From assembly GCA_023441725.1 (NCBI GenBank), contig JAEZNV010000185.1, positions 1 to 9,669 on the forward strand: a DNA stretch of 9,669 bases. Reading direction: 5' to 3'. Source of the stretch: Actinomycetes bacterium. GTDB lineage: Bacteria > Actinomycetota > Coriobacteriia > Coriobacteriales > Coriobacteriaceae. Position 1 is the stretch's first letter, and every line of letters starts with the position of its first letter. The translations under genes and the position numbers were made by a program. The notes under the pieces are model-generated. The model was not told the DNA's origin. It saw only the letters and a program-made list of their open reading frames with translations, and did no database searches. Of this stretch, positions 1 to 4,528 are shown piece after piece.

Positions 1-100
1 GCAGGTACTTTCGATTTGGCGCGATGCCGTGGCCCACAAACCGCAGGAACACGCGATAATTGAGGGCACGCAACGATTTATGTCCCAAATCGGAGGATGA
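1..100 (+). CDS. moaA: C-terminal end of GTP 3',8-cyclase MoaA (5' partial)
   Basis: From base 2 one frame runs 32 codons to a TGA at 98-100 and ends in RFMSQIGG. MoaA is the radical-SAM enzyme that rearranges GTP in the first step of molybdenum cofactor synthesis. Its C-terminus carries a conserved Gly-Gly tail that reaches into the active site, and the preceding HAIIEGTQRFMSQ resembles the usual MoaA ending. The call rests on this short tail and on the next gene, which starts four bases later and encodes MoaC, the enzyme acting directly after MoaA. The radical-SAM CxxxCxxC part lies outside the window. The reading frame has no start here because the gene is cut by the window edge. Fairly confident, but only 32 residues can be judged. 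Confidence 0.78.
   Translation, partial: QVLSIWRDAVAHKPQEHAIIEGTQRFMSQIGG
92..97 (+). promoter_or_regulatory. Ribosome binding site of moaC-mobB inside the moaA tail codons
   Basis: GGAGGA sits eight bases (98-104 plus the end of the motif) before the ATG at 105 and is a strong Shine-Dalgarno sequence. The same six bases are the two GGA codons for the terminal Gly-Gly of MoaA. This site decides the start of the downstream gene: the earlier in-frame ATG at 60 has no such motif and lies inside moaA. Confidence 0.8.
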
Positions 101-104
101 TCAT

Positions 105-1409
105 ATGGCCAAGAGCAGGTACGCCGACGCCACCAAGGCCGCTCGTAGGGCCGCGATGTCTGCCCACAAAGTCACGGCTGCGGCGAATGCTGGCGATGCC
201 GTCGCGGCAGCGCAGCCGACTGCCAGCGCTGCTACCGAGCCCGCCCGCGACGCCCGCCGCGACGAGCTGACGCACGTGGACGCCAAGGGCGAGGTGCGCA
301 TGGTCGACGTGTCCGACAAGGCCGAGACCCATCGCATCGCCATCGCCGAGGGCACCATCCTTATGCACCCTGAGACGCAGACCATGGTGCTGCAGGACCG
401 CGCCAAGAAGGGCGACGTGCTTGCCTGCGCACGCGTGGCGGGCATCATGGCCATCAAGCGCACGAGCGACATCATCCCCATGTGCCATCCGCTGCTCATT
501 ACCAAGAGCAAGTGCGACATTGCGCCCATCGCTCCGGTGGGGACGCCTGTCGAGGACGTGCCCGAGGGCTGGGCGCCGGCGCGCGCGGACGGGCAGGTTG
601 GCTTTCACGTGCTGGTTACGGCGGGCGTGACAGGCAAGACGGGTATCGAGATGGAGGCCCTGACCGGCGCGAGCGCTGCGTGCCTAACGATCTACGACAT
701 GTGCAAGGCCGTCGATCGCGGCATGGAGATCGTCGACGTGCGCCTGCTGCACAAGGAGGGCGGCCGCTCGGGCGTGTGGGATCGTGCCGAGCGTCAGGTC
801 GCTGCTGTTGAGGCCGTGGCTGCTGACGGTGCCGCGCCCGCGAGCGCACCCGTCGCCGTCGCGCCCGCAGCTCCGGCACCGGCCGTCCCCGCGATCGCGT
901 TTATCGGCTACCAAAACTCGGGCAAGACCACACTTGTCGAGAAGGTCATCGCCGAGCTCACCCGCCGCGGCCTGCGCGTGGGTTCGCTCAAGCATCATGG
1001 GCATCACGGCTTTGATATCGACGTGCCCGCTAAGGACACCTGGCGCCATCACCAGGCCGGATCCAAGCACGTGGGGCTCATCTGCGCCACGCGCTGGGCG
1101 GAGTACGCCGACACGCGCGAGGAGGATGAGATGCCCGCGCGCGAGCTGCTGTCGCGTTACAACGATGTCGACGTGGTGATCATCGAGGGCTACAAGACCG
1201 AGGGCTTCGACAACATCGTAGTCGCGCGCTCCGGTGTCGACCGTCTGCGTGGCAAGAGCTCGCTCGACCTGGTCGACGGCCGCACGCTGGCCCTTGCCTG
1301 CAACGAGGCCCTGGCGCGCCAGGCCTTCGACGCCGGCTTTGCGACCCGAGCCATCAACATCAACGACGCCCGAGCCATCTGCGATCTCATCCAAGACCAT
1401 CTGGCCTAA
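105..1409 (+). CDS. moaC-mobB: Fused MoaC (cyclic pyranopterin monophosphate synthase) and MobB protein
   Basis: A 434-residue cytosolic protein with two molybdenum cofactor domains. Residues 1-50 are an Ala-rich extension with no recognisable domain. Residues 54-226 are MoaC, which converts the MoaA product to cyclic pyranopterin monophosphate. Visible signatures are LTHVD (55-59), MVDVS (66-70), KGDVL (102-106), CHPL (127-130), GKTGIEMEALTG (177-188), and YDMCKA with the catalytic-type Asp198 and Lys201. A short extra loop lies near 144-163. Residues 230-263 are an Ala/Pro-rich linker. Residues 264-434 are MobB, a P-loop GTP-binding partner of MobA in guanine dinucleotide cofactor formation, with GYQNSGKTT (268-276), SLKHHGH (294-300), the KDTWRHHQAGS stretch (310-320) and IIEGYK (359-364). 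The ATG at 105 is chosen for its Shine-Dalgarno sequence. The gene is four bases from moaA, so translational coupling is likely. Both domains look intact. Confidence 0.93.
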   Translation: MAKSRYADATKAARRAAMSAHKVTAAANAGDAVAAAQPTASAATEPARDARRDELTHVDAKGEVRMVDVSDKAETHRIAIAEGTILMHPETQTMVLQDRAKKGDVLACARVAGIMAIKRTSDIIPMCHPLLITKSKCDIAPIAPVGTPVEDVPEGWAPARADGQVGFHVLVTAGVTGKTGIEMEALTGASAACLTIYDMCKAVDRGMEIVDVRLLHKEGGRSGVWDRAERQVAAVEAVAADGAAPASAPVAVAPAAPAPAVPAIAFIGYQNSGKTTLVEKVIAELTRRGLRVGSLKHHGHHGFDIDVPAKDTWRHHQAGSKHVGLICATRWAEYADTREEDEMPARELLSRYNDVDVVIIEGYKTEGFDNIVVARSGVDRLRGKSSLDLVDGRTLALACNEALARQAFDAGFATRAININDARAICDLIQDHLA

Positions 1410-1448
1410 AACCTGCCAAATAGGGACAGGTTTATTTTGGCAGGTTTT
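1408..1448 (+). repeat. Palindromic intergenic element 1, overlapping the moaC-mobB stop
   Basis: A perfect 13-bp inverted repeat: AAAACCTGCCAAA at 1408-1420 and its complement at 1436-1448. The 15-base loop contains GGGACAGG. The left arm includes the last two bases of the TAA stop. The right arm ends in TTTT, so the hairpin could also stop transcription weakly. The GGGACAGG core links it to the elements at 1468, 3058 and 4019. Confidence 0.75.
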
Positions 1449-1467
1449 ATCTGGGCAAACGTTATTT

Positions 1468-1505
1468 CCACCACAAAGGGGCCAGGCACCTTTGTGGTGG
1501 TTTTT
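1468..1505 (+). terminator. Intrinsic terminator and palindromic element 2
   Basis: A perfect 12-bp stem (CCACCACAAAGG at 1468-1479, complement at 1489-1500) with a nine-base loop GGCCAGGCA, followed by TTTTT. This is a textbook rho-independent terminator for the moaA/moaC-mobB transcript. It shares its stem and loop almost base for base with the element at 3058-3089. Confidence 0.88.
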
Positions 1506-1508
1506 GCT

Positions 1509-1538
1509 TTGTTAGATGTGTGGGACATGCCTTACAAT
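1509..1538 (+). promoter_or_regulatory. Candidate promoter of the MFS gene
   Basis: TTGTTA at 1509-1514 and TACAAT at 1533-1538 are separated by 18 bases, a good match to a housekeeping sigma-70/SigA type promoter. It begins just after the T-run of the preceding terminator. It would give a leader of roughly 130 bases before the ATG at 1675. Read by eye only. Confidence 0.5.
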
Positions 1539-1597
1539 CTACCAAGTAGTTCATGACGGGCGAAAAACGGAGAGAAGGGGCTTGTTGCGTCCTTAAT

Positions 1598-1663
1598 GTT
1601 TCATGCGGATAGATTGATTTGGCAGACGGTGGCGAATGCCCGCCGTCCGCATTCGTATGAAAC
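1598..1663 (+). promoter_or_regulatory. Structured leader just upstream of the MFS ribosome binding site
   Basis: GTTTCAT (1598-1604) pairs with ATGAAAC (1657-1663). GCGGA (1605-1609) pairs with TCCGC (1646-1650), with a six-base bulge on the 3' side. GGCA (1621-1624) can pair with TGCC (1637-1640) inside. An alternative pairing, GACGG (1625-1629) with CCGTC (1643-1647), competes with the outer helix for bases 1646-1647. The 3' strand ends exactly one base before the AAGGAG Shine-Dalgarno sequence. This is compatible with control of translation or attenuation, but it matches no riboswitch class I recognise. Confidence 0.45.
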
Positions 1664-1669
1664 AAGGAG
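1664..1669 (+). promoter_or_regulatory. Ribosome binding site of the MFS gene
   Basis: AAGGAG lies five bases before the ATG at 1675. It fixes the start there rather than at the in-frame ATG at 1636, which has no such motif and lies within the leader hairpin. Confidence 0.75.
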
Positions 1670-1674
1670 TCTCC

Positions 1675-2961
1675 ATGCTCGCCCCTCTTTTCTCAAAGCC
1701 TCAATCATCGCTGTCCGTGCAGGCCAAGCGCCTGGTGGCGATGCGCTTTCTCATCTACACCGGTTTTCAGACCAGCTACTTTATCGGCGTCATCGGAACG
1801 CTCACCTATGCGGACGACGCTTCGGTCGTTGCGACATCGCTGGCAGTCCTCTTTATGAACGTCTTTGTGATCTTGGGATCCTTTGCGGGCGGTGCGGCGC
1901 TCGATGCCTGGGGCCCACGTCGCCATTTCTTGTTGAGCATCGTCGGCACGCTGGCGACGGGTGCGGCAATCATCGCCTTTGGCAGCGCGACCGGAACAGT
2001 CCTTGCCGGCGCGGTACTCCTGGGCTTTGTGATGGGGTTCGCACAGCCCATCGCCACATCCTATCCAGCCTACCTCACCGACGATCCTGTCGAGCTCAAA
2101 GACATCAACTCCGCCATAACCATGTTCTCCAACGTGAGCATTATCGTCGGCCCCACGCTGGGCGGCTTTGTTGCGGCGGCTGCATCGTCACGCGCGGTGT
2201 TCGTGCTCATGATGATCTTTACCGTACTGGCGTTCATTGTCGGCTGGGGCTTTAGACCGCAAGCAGTTCGTGTCGCCGCGCGTGAAAGTACTCCCGCGGA
2301 CAGCAGTACAACGGCAATCACTGCCAGCCAAAGCTCCAACCCCAGCACATTCGCCCACGCCACCTTCGCGACAAGCATCAAGACAGTCTTCACCAACAGT
2401 ATCCTCGCCTTGCTGTTCTGCATCATCTTTCTTTCAAACTTTGGCTACGGTGCCTTCGATCCGCTGGAGTCGTTCTTCTACCGCGATGTCCTGCACGGCG
2501 GTGTTGAGTGGATGGGCTGGCTCTCGTCGGCCAGCGGTGTGGGCGCGGTGCTGGGCGCCGTGGTCGCGCTCCGCTTGCCGCCGCGCTTCGTCAGCCTCAA
2601 AACGCTGCTCGTGGCACTCATGTCCGTGGGCGTGGGAAGTCTGATTTATGTGGGGACACCGTACGTGGGCGTGGCCCTTATCGGCCAGATTGTCCTGGGC
2701 GTGGCCTGGGGCGTCGTCAACCCGCTCCACAACACTATCGTGCAAACGACGGCTCCGCTCGAGCAGCTCGGTCGCGTCAACTCGGTCATGGGCTTTGGCA
2801 ATATGTTCGCCGGCGTGGCGCCGCTGGCGATTGCCCCGTGGCTGGCGGCGACATTTGGCGTGCAGCAGACGCTCGTAGGGGCGGGTATGGTCGTGACGGC
2901 GGTTCCCGTGGCGTTGCTGCTGTTTGGCCACTGGCATTTTGATTGTGCCGCAAGGCAGTAA
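1675..2961 (+). CDS. Major facilitator superfamily permease, substrate unknown
   Basis: A 428-residue integral membrane protein with about 12 hydrophobic segments split into two halves. The first half spans roughly residues 20-192 and the second roughly 240-418. They are joined by a polar Ser/Thr-rich cytoplasmic loop at about 193-238. The loop after segment 2 has GGAALDAWGPRR (72-83), which matches the MFS motif A pattern (Asp77, Gly80, Arg82-Arg83) and supports the superfamily call. A related, weaker pattern, LRLPPRF (299-305), occupies the matching place in the second half. General appearance is that of MFS efflux-type permeases of the MFS_1/MFS_3 group, but nothing in the sequence fixes a substrate. 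The gene stands alone, with its own promoter candidate and long structured leader, and is bounded by terminator-like palindromes on both sides. A link to the cofactor genes upstream is not supported. Confidence 0.88.
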   Translation: MLAPLFSKPQSSLSVQAKRLVAMRFLIYTGFQTSYFIGVIGTLTYADDASVVATSLAVLFMNVFVILGSFAGGAALDAWGPRRHFLLSIVGTLATGAAIIAFGSATGTVLAGAVLLGFVMGFAQPIATSYPAYLTDDPVELKDINSAITMFSNVSIIVGPTLGGFVAAAASSRAVFVLMMIFTVLAFIVGWGFRPQAVRVAARESTPADSSTTAITASQSSNPSTFAHATFATSIKTVFTNSILALLFCIIFLSNFGYGAFDPLESFFYRDVLHGGVEWMGWLSSASGVGAVLGAVVALRLPPRFVSLKTLLVALMSVGVGSLIYVGTPYVGVALIGQIVLGVAWGVVNPLHNTIVQTTAPLEQLGRVNSVMGFGNMFAGVAPLAIAPWLAATFGVQQTLVGAGMVVTAVPVALLLFGHWHFDCAARQ

Positions 2962-3025
2962 AACCATCACAACATTCGATGAAAATCGCGATTTTGCCGA
3001 AAAACGTCGAATGTTGTGATGGTTT
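2961..3025 (+). repeat. Perfect 19-bp inverted repeat at the MFS stop codon
   Basis: The left arm 2961-2979 (starting AAACCATCACAACATT) is exactly complementary to 3007-3025. The 27-base loop contains a second perfect palindrome, AAAATCGCGATTTT (2982-2995). The left arm starts on the last base of the MFS stop codon. There is only a three-base T-run afterwards, so it is a poor terminator despite its strength. It may instead protect the 3' end of the mRNA or be a mobile or regulatory palindrome. Confidence 0.8.
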
Positions 3026-3033
3026 GCGCCCCG

Positions 3034-3057
3034 GGCCAGGCCACCCTGCGGGTCTGG
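3034..3057 (+). repeat. Small GC-rich hairpin between two palindromes
   Basis: GGCCAG-type outer arms at 3034-3039 and 3053-3058 (sharing the first bases of the next element) enclose ACCC-TGC-GGGT, with a three-base bulge GCC. It fills the gap between the 19-bp inverted repeat and the terminator hairpin, so the whole MFS-HAD gap is made of stems. Function unknown. Confidence 0.4.
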
Positions 3058-3094
3058 CCACCACAAAGGGCCAGGCACCTTTGTGATGGTTTTT
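3058..3094 (+). terminator. Intrinsic terminator and palindromic element 3
   Basis: CCACCACAAAGG (3058-3069) pairs with CCTTTGTGATGG (3078-3089) with one A-C mismatch, around the loop GCCAGGCA, and is followed by TTTTT. It is the expected terminator of the MFS transcript and is nearly identical to the element at 1468-1505. The bases causing the mismatch (TTGTGATGGTTT, 3081-3092) are also an exact repeat of 3014-3025 in the 19-bp inverted repeat. Confidence 0.8.
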
Positions 3095-3097
3095 GCG

Positions 3098-3128
3098 TTG
3101 ACGGGCCGCGCCCGCGCCTTGGTATACC
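3098..3128 (+). promoter_or_regulatory. Candidate promoter of the HAD phosphatase gene
   Basis: TTGACG at 3098-3103 and TATACC at 3123-3128 are separated by 19 bases. A TGG directly before the -10 gives an extended -10 pattern, which would tolerate the long spacer. It starts just after the T-run of the MFS terminator and predicts a leader of about 50 bases before the ATG at 3184. Confidence 0.5.
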
Positions 3129-3183
3129 ATGTACGCCGTTCACGAATACGCCCCACACCGCCACACAACCCAGAAAGGCCCCC

Positions 3184-4005
3184 ATGGACACCACCTTCAG
3201 CCACATCAAAGCCGTGTTCTGCGATATCGACGGCACGCTGCTCACGAGCCAGCACACGGTGTCCCCGCGCACCGTGGCGGCGATCCACGCCCTGCGCGAG
3301 CGCGGCGTGCTCTTTGGCCTGTGCACCGGGCGCGACGCCCAGGCGACCGAGGCCATGTTTGGGCTCTGGGGTATCGAAGGCCTGGTAGACGTGCTGGTGG
3401 GCTGCGGCGGCGCCGAAGTCATCGATCGTGCGCACGGCATCAACGAGCTGAGCTACCCGCTACCGGGCGAGACCATCGCGCACATCTGCGAGCACATGGC
3501 AGGCCTGCCGGCAACGCCCGTTTGCCCTCGGGACGGCGTGCTCTATGTGCCCGAGAGCAATGCATGCGTCGAGCACCTGTCGCGTGTCGACGGCGTGCCC
3601 TACAAGGTGGTCGACTTTGCCGAGTTTTTGCGCGAGCCGCAGACCAAGGTGATGTTTACCATGGCGCCCGAGGTGATGCCGCAGGTCATCGAACGGGCGT
3701 CGACGTTCGCCGACGATACCGTTAAGGCGGCGGCTCTGCAGACCACGCAGCGGCTCTACGAGTTCATGGATCCGCGCGTGTCCAAGACGCGCGGCCTTGT
3801 GCGCGTGGCGGAGCTCAACGACATGGAGCTCCAGGACATCTGCGTGTTTGGCGATGCCGACAACGACACCTGCATGGTGGCCGACGCCGGCGTGGGCGTG
3901 GCCATGGCAAATGGTAGCGATGCCACCCGCGCCGCCGCCGACTTTGTAACCGCGAGCAACGGCGAAGACGGCATCGCAATCTTTATCGAGGAACATCTGC
4001 TATAG
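3184..4005 (+). CDS. Cof-type HAD-superfamily phosphatase
   Basis: A 273-residue soluble hydrolase with all four HAD motifs. Motif I is DIDGT (14-18), with nucleophile Asp14 and acid/base Asp16. Motif II is the Thr in CTGR (Thr48). Motif III is a Lys in SKTRG (about Lys201). Motif IV is GDADND (223-228), which binds Mg2+. The C-terminal pattern GVGVAMANGSD...ADFVT.SN.EDG is characteristic of the Cof/IIB subfamily, whose members dephosphorylate sugar phosphates, FMN, PLP and similar small molecules. The cap domain lies between about 80 and 195. The exact substrate cannot be read from the sequence. The ATG at 3184 is chosen because the conserved N-terminal strand begins right after it and a modest GAAAGG Shine-Dalgarno (3173-3178) precedes it by five bases. 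The open frame extends upstream to 3016, but that part is promoter and terminator DNA. Single gene; no operon partner seen. Confidence 0.9.
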   Translation: MDTTFSHIKAVFCDIDGTLLTSQHTVSPRTVAAIHALRERGVLFGLCTGRDAQATEAMFGLWGIEGLVDVLVGCGGAEVIDRAHGINELSYPLPGETIAHICEHMAGLPATPVCPRDGVLYVPESNACVEHLSRVDGVPYKVVDFAEFLREPQTKVMFTMAPEVMPQVIERASTFADDTVKAAALQTTQRLYEFMDPRVSKTRGLVRVAELNDMELQDICVFGDADNDTCMVADAGVGVAMANGSDATRAAADFVTASNGEDGIAIFIEEHLL

Positions 4006-4018
4006 CGCCGGGGGAGAA

Positions 4019-4051
4019 CCGCCGCAAAGGGGACAGGCTCCTTTGCGGTGG
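4019..4051 (+). repeat. Palindromic intergenic element 4 after the HAD gene
   Basis: CCGCAAAGG (4022-4030) pairs with CCTTTGCGG (4040-4048) around the loop GGACAGGCT. Two further C-G pairs across one G-T wobble extend the stem to 4019/4051. It has the same core as the elements at 1408, 1468 and 3058 but a changed stem with compensating changes in both arms. No T-run follows, so it is not a clear intrinsic terminator. Confidence 0.72.
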
Positions 4052-4214
4052 CCGCTTGATTGCAATTAAACGCTCAGGCGATTTGGGCGAATTGATACCT
4101 AAAATCTGCGTGAAAATGCAAATAACGTTGCCTGAACATCACGCTTCTAACTGCCGATGGGTTAAGATATTCTCACCAGTTTGGTAGGATATTCCTTCCG
4201 GTTAATGACCTACT

Positions 4215-4241
4215 GCTCACGGTCGATTTTCGACCGTGAGC
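4215..4241 (+). promoter_or_regulatory. Perfect 12-bp hairpin in the pilin upstream region
   Basis: GCTCACGGTCGA (4215-4226) is exactly complementary to 4230-4241 with a three-base TTT loop. No T-run follows on the + strand. It could be a bidirectional structure, an operator, or a leader hairpin if transcription starts further upstream, for example near the GATATTC repeats. Confidence 0.55.
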
Positions 4242-4247
4242 GGGATG

Positions 4248-4263
4248 TTTGCTCTTGAGCAAA
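4248..4263 (+). promoter_or_regulatory. TTTGCTC/GAGCAAA palindrome, operator-like
   Basis: TTTGCTC (4248-4254) and GAGCAAA (4257-4263) form a 7-bp-arm palindrome with a two-base centre, the size and shape of a dimeric regulator site. The half-site GAGCAA/TTGCTC recurs at 4361-4366, 4410-4415 and 4494-4499. Confidence 0.45.
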
Positions 4264-4356
4264 AATTTGTGCAAATAATTCTGATGCCATTAAAAAATGA
4301 TGTGCAACTAAATTACCAGTAGAAACAAAAAATAGATAGCGAATAAACGAAGGTAA

Positions 4357-4419
4357 ATCTGAGCAAATGTCAAGAGAATTGAGAATCCGCTACAAAAATG
4401 TCGGTTTTGTTGCTCAGAT
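4357..4419 (+). repeat. Spaced 10-bp inverted repeat overlapping the promoter
   Basis: ATCTGAGCAA (4357-4366) is exactly complementary to TTGCTCAGAT (4410-4419), with 43 bases between. ATGTC follows each arm (4367-4371 and 4418-4422) and also occurs at 4398-4402. The right arm coincides with the proposed -35 box, so a protein bridging or occupying the two arms could repress the promoter. Confidence 0.5.
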
Positions 4420-4439
4420 GTCTAAACAATCGTTAAAAT
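4410..4439 (+). promoter_or_regulatory. Candidate promoter of the pilin locus
   Basis: TTGCTC (4410-4415) and TAAAAT (4434-4439) are spaced by 18 bases. The match is moderate. Transcription would start near 4446 and give a leader of about 80 bases that begins just before the TGCGCAAT inverted repeat. Confidence 0.4.
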
Positions 4440-4453
4440 TTGTACATTAAACG

Positions 4454-4474
4454 TGCGCAATTACAGATTGCGCA
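4454..4474 (+). promoter_or_regulatory. TGCGCAAT inverted repeat in the pilin leader
   Basis: TGCGCAAT (4454-4461) and ATTGCGCA (4467-4474) are perfect complements separated by TACAG. It lies about 55 bases before the start codon, in the likely 5' leader, and could be an operator or a small RNA hairpin. Confidence 0.5.
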
Positions 4475-4513
4475 GATACGTTTGATAGTGAAAGAGCAAG
4501 ATCGCAGTCTCTT

Positions 4514-4522
4514 GGGGAGGAG
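4514..4522 (+). promoter_or_regulatory. Strong ribosome binding site of the adhesin gene
   Basis: GGGGAGGAG lies six bases before the ATG at 4529. It confirms the start and suggests efficient translation. Confidence 0.85.
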
Positions 4523-4528
4523 ACATCG

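Larger units (their letters stand above)
4052..4528 (+). promoter_or_regulatory. AT-rich gene-free control region before the pilin locus
   Basis: About 480 bases with no plausible gene on either strand, clearly more AT-rich than the genes to the left. It holds a pair of GATATTC repeats 22 bases apart (4166-4172 and 4188-4194), a 12-bp hairpin (4215-4241), a TTTGCTC-tt-GAGCAAA palindrome (4248-4263), a 10-bp inverted repeat (4357-4366 with 4410-4419), a candidate promoter (4410-4439), and a TGCGCAAT inverted repeat (4454-4474). TGCAAATAA occurs twice (4117-4125 and 4270-4278). The density of symmetric motifs suggests binding sites for regulators of the surface locus; none matches an operator I can name. 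Confidence 0.6.

Noticed and set aside
60..104. Upstream in-frame ATG at 60 as start of moaC-mobB
   Set aside because: It lies in the coding tail of moaA and lacks a Shine-Dalgarno, whereas the ATG at 105 has GGAGGA at good spacing.
684..1400. 238-codon - strand open frame opposite the MoaC-MobB gene
   Set aside because: Antisense shadow of a gene with clear catalytic motifs; no ribosome binding site or known family seen.
1636..1674. ATG at 1636 as start of the MFS gene
   Set aside because: It sits inside the leader hairpin without a Shine-Dalgarno; AAGGAG at 1664-1669 clearly serves the ATG at 1675.
3016..3183. N-terminal extension of the HAD protein from 3016
   Set aside because: This stretch is the MFS terminator and the HAD promoter; the conserved HAD fold starts right after the ATG at 3184.
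2434..3435. 333-codon - strand open frame across the MFS-HAD gap
   Set aside because: It crosses two genes, both terminator hairpins and the HAD promoter, and the protein is His/Arg-rich with no recognisable domain.
4052..4528. Possible known riboswitch (for example c-di-GMP) upstream of the pilin locus
   Set aside because: The conserved core sequences of the common classes that I can recall are not present; only palindromes and repeated hexamers are seen.
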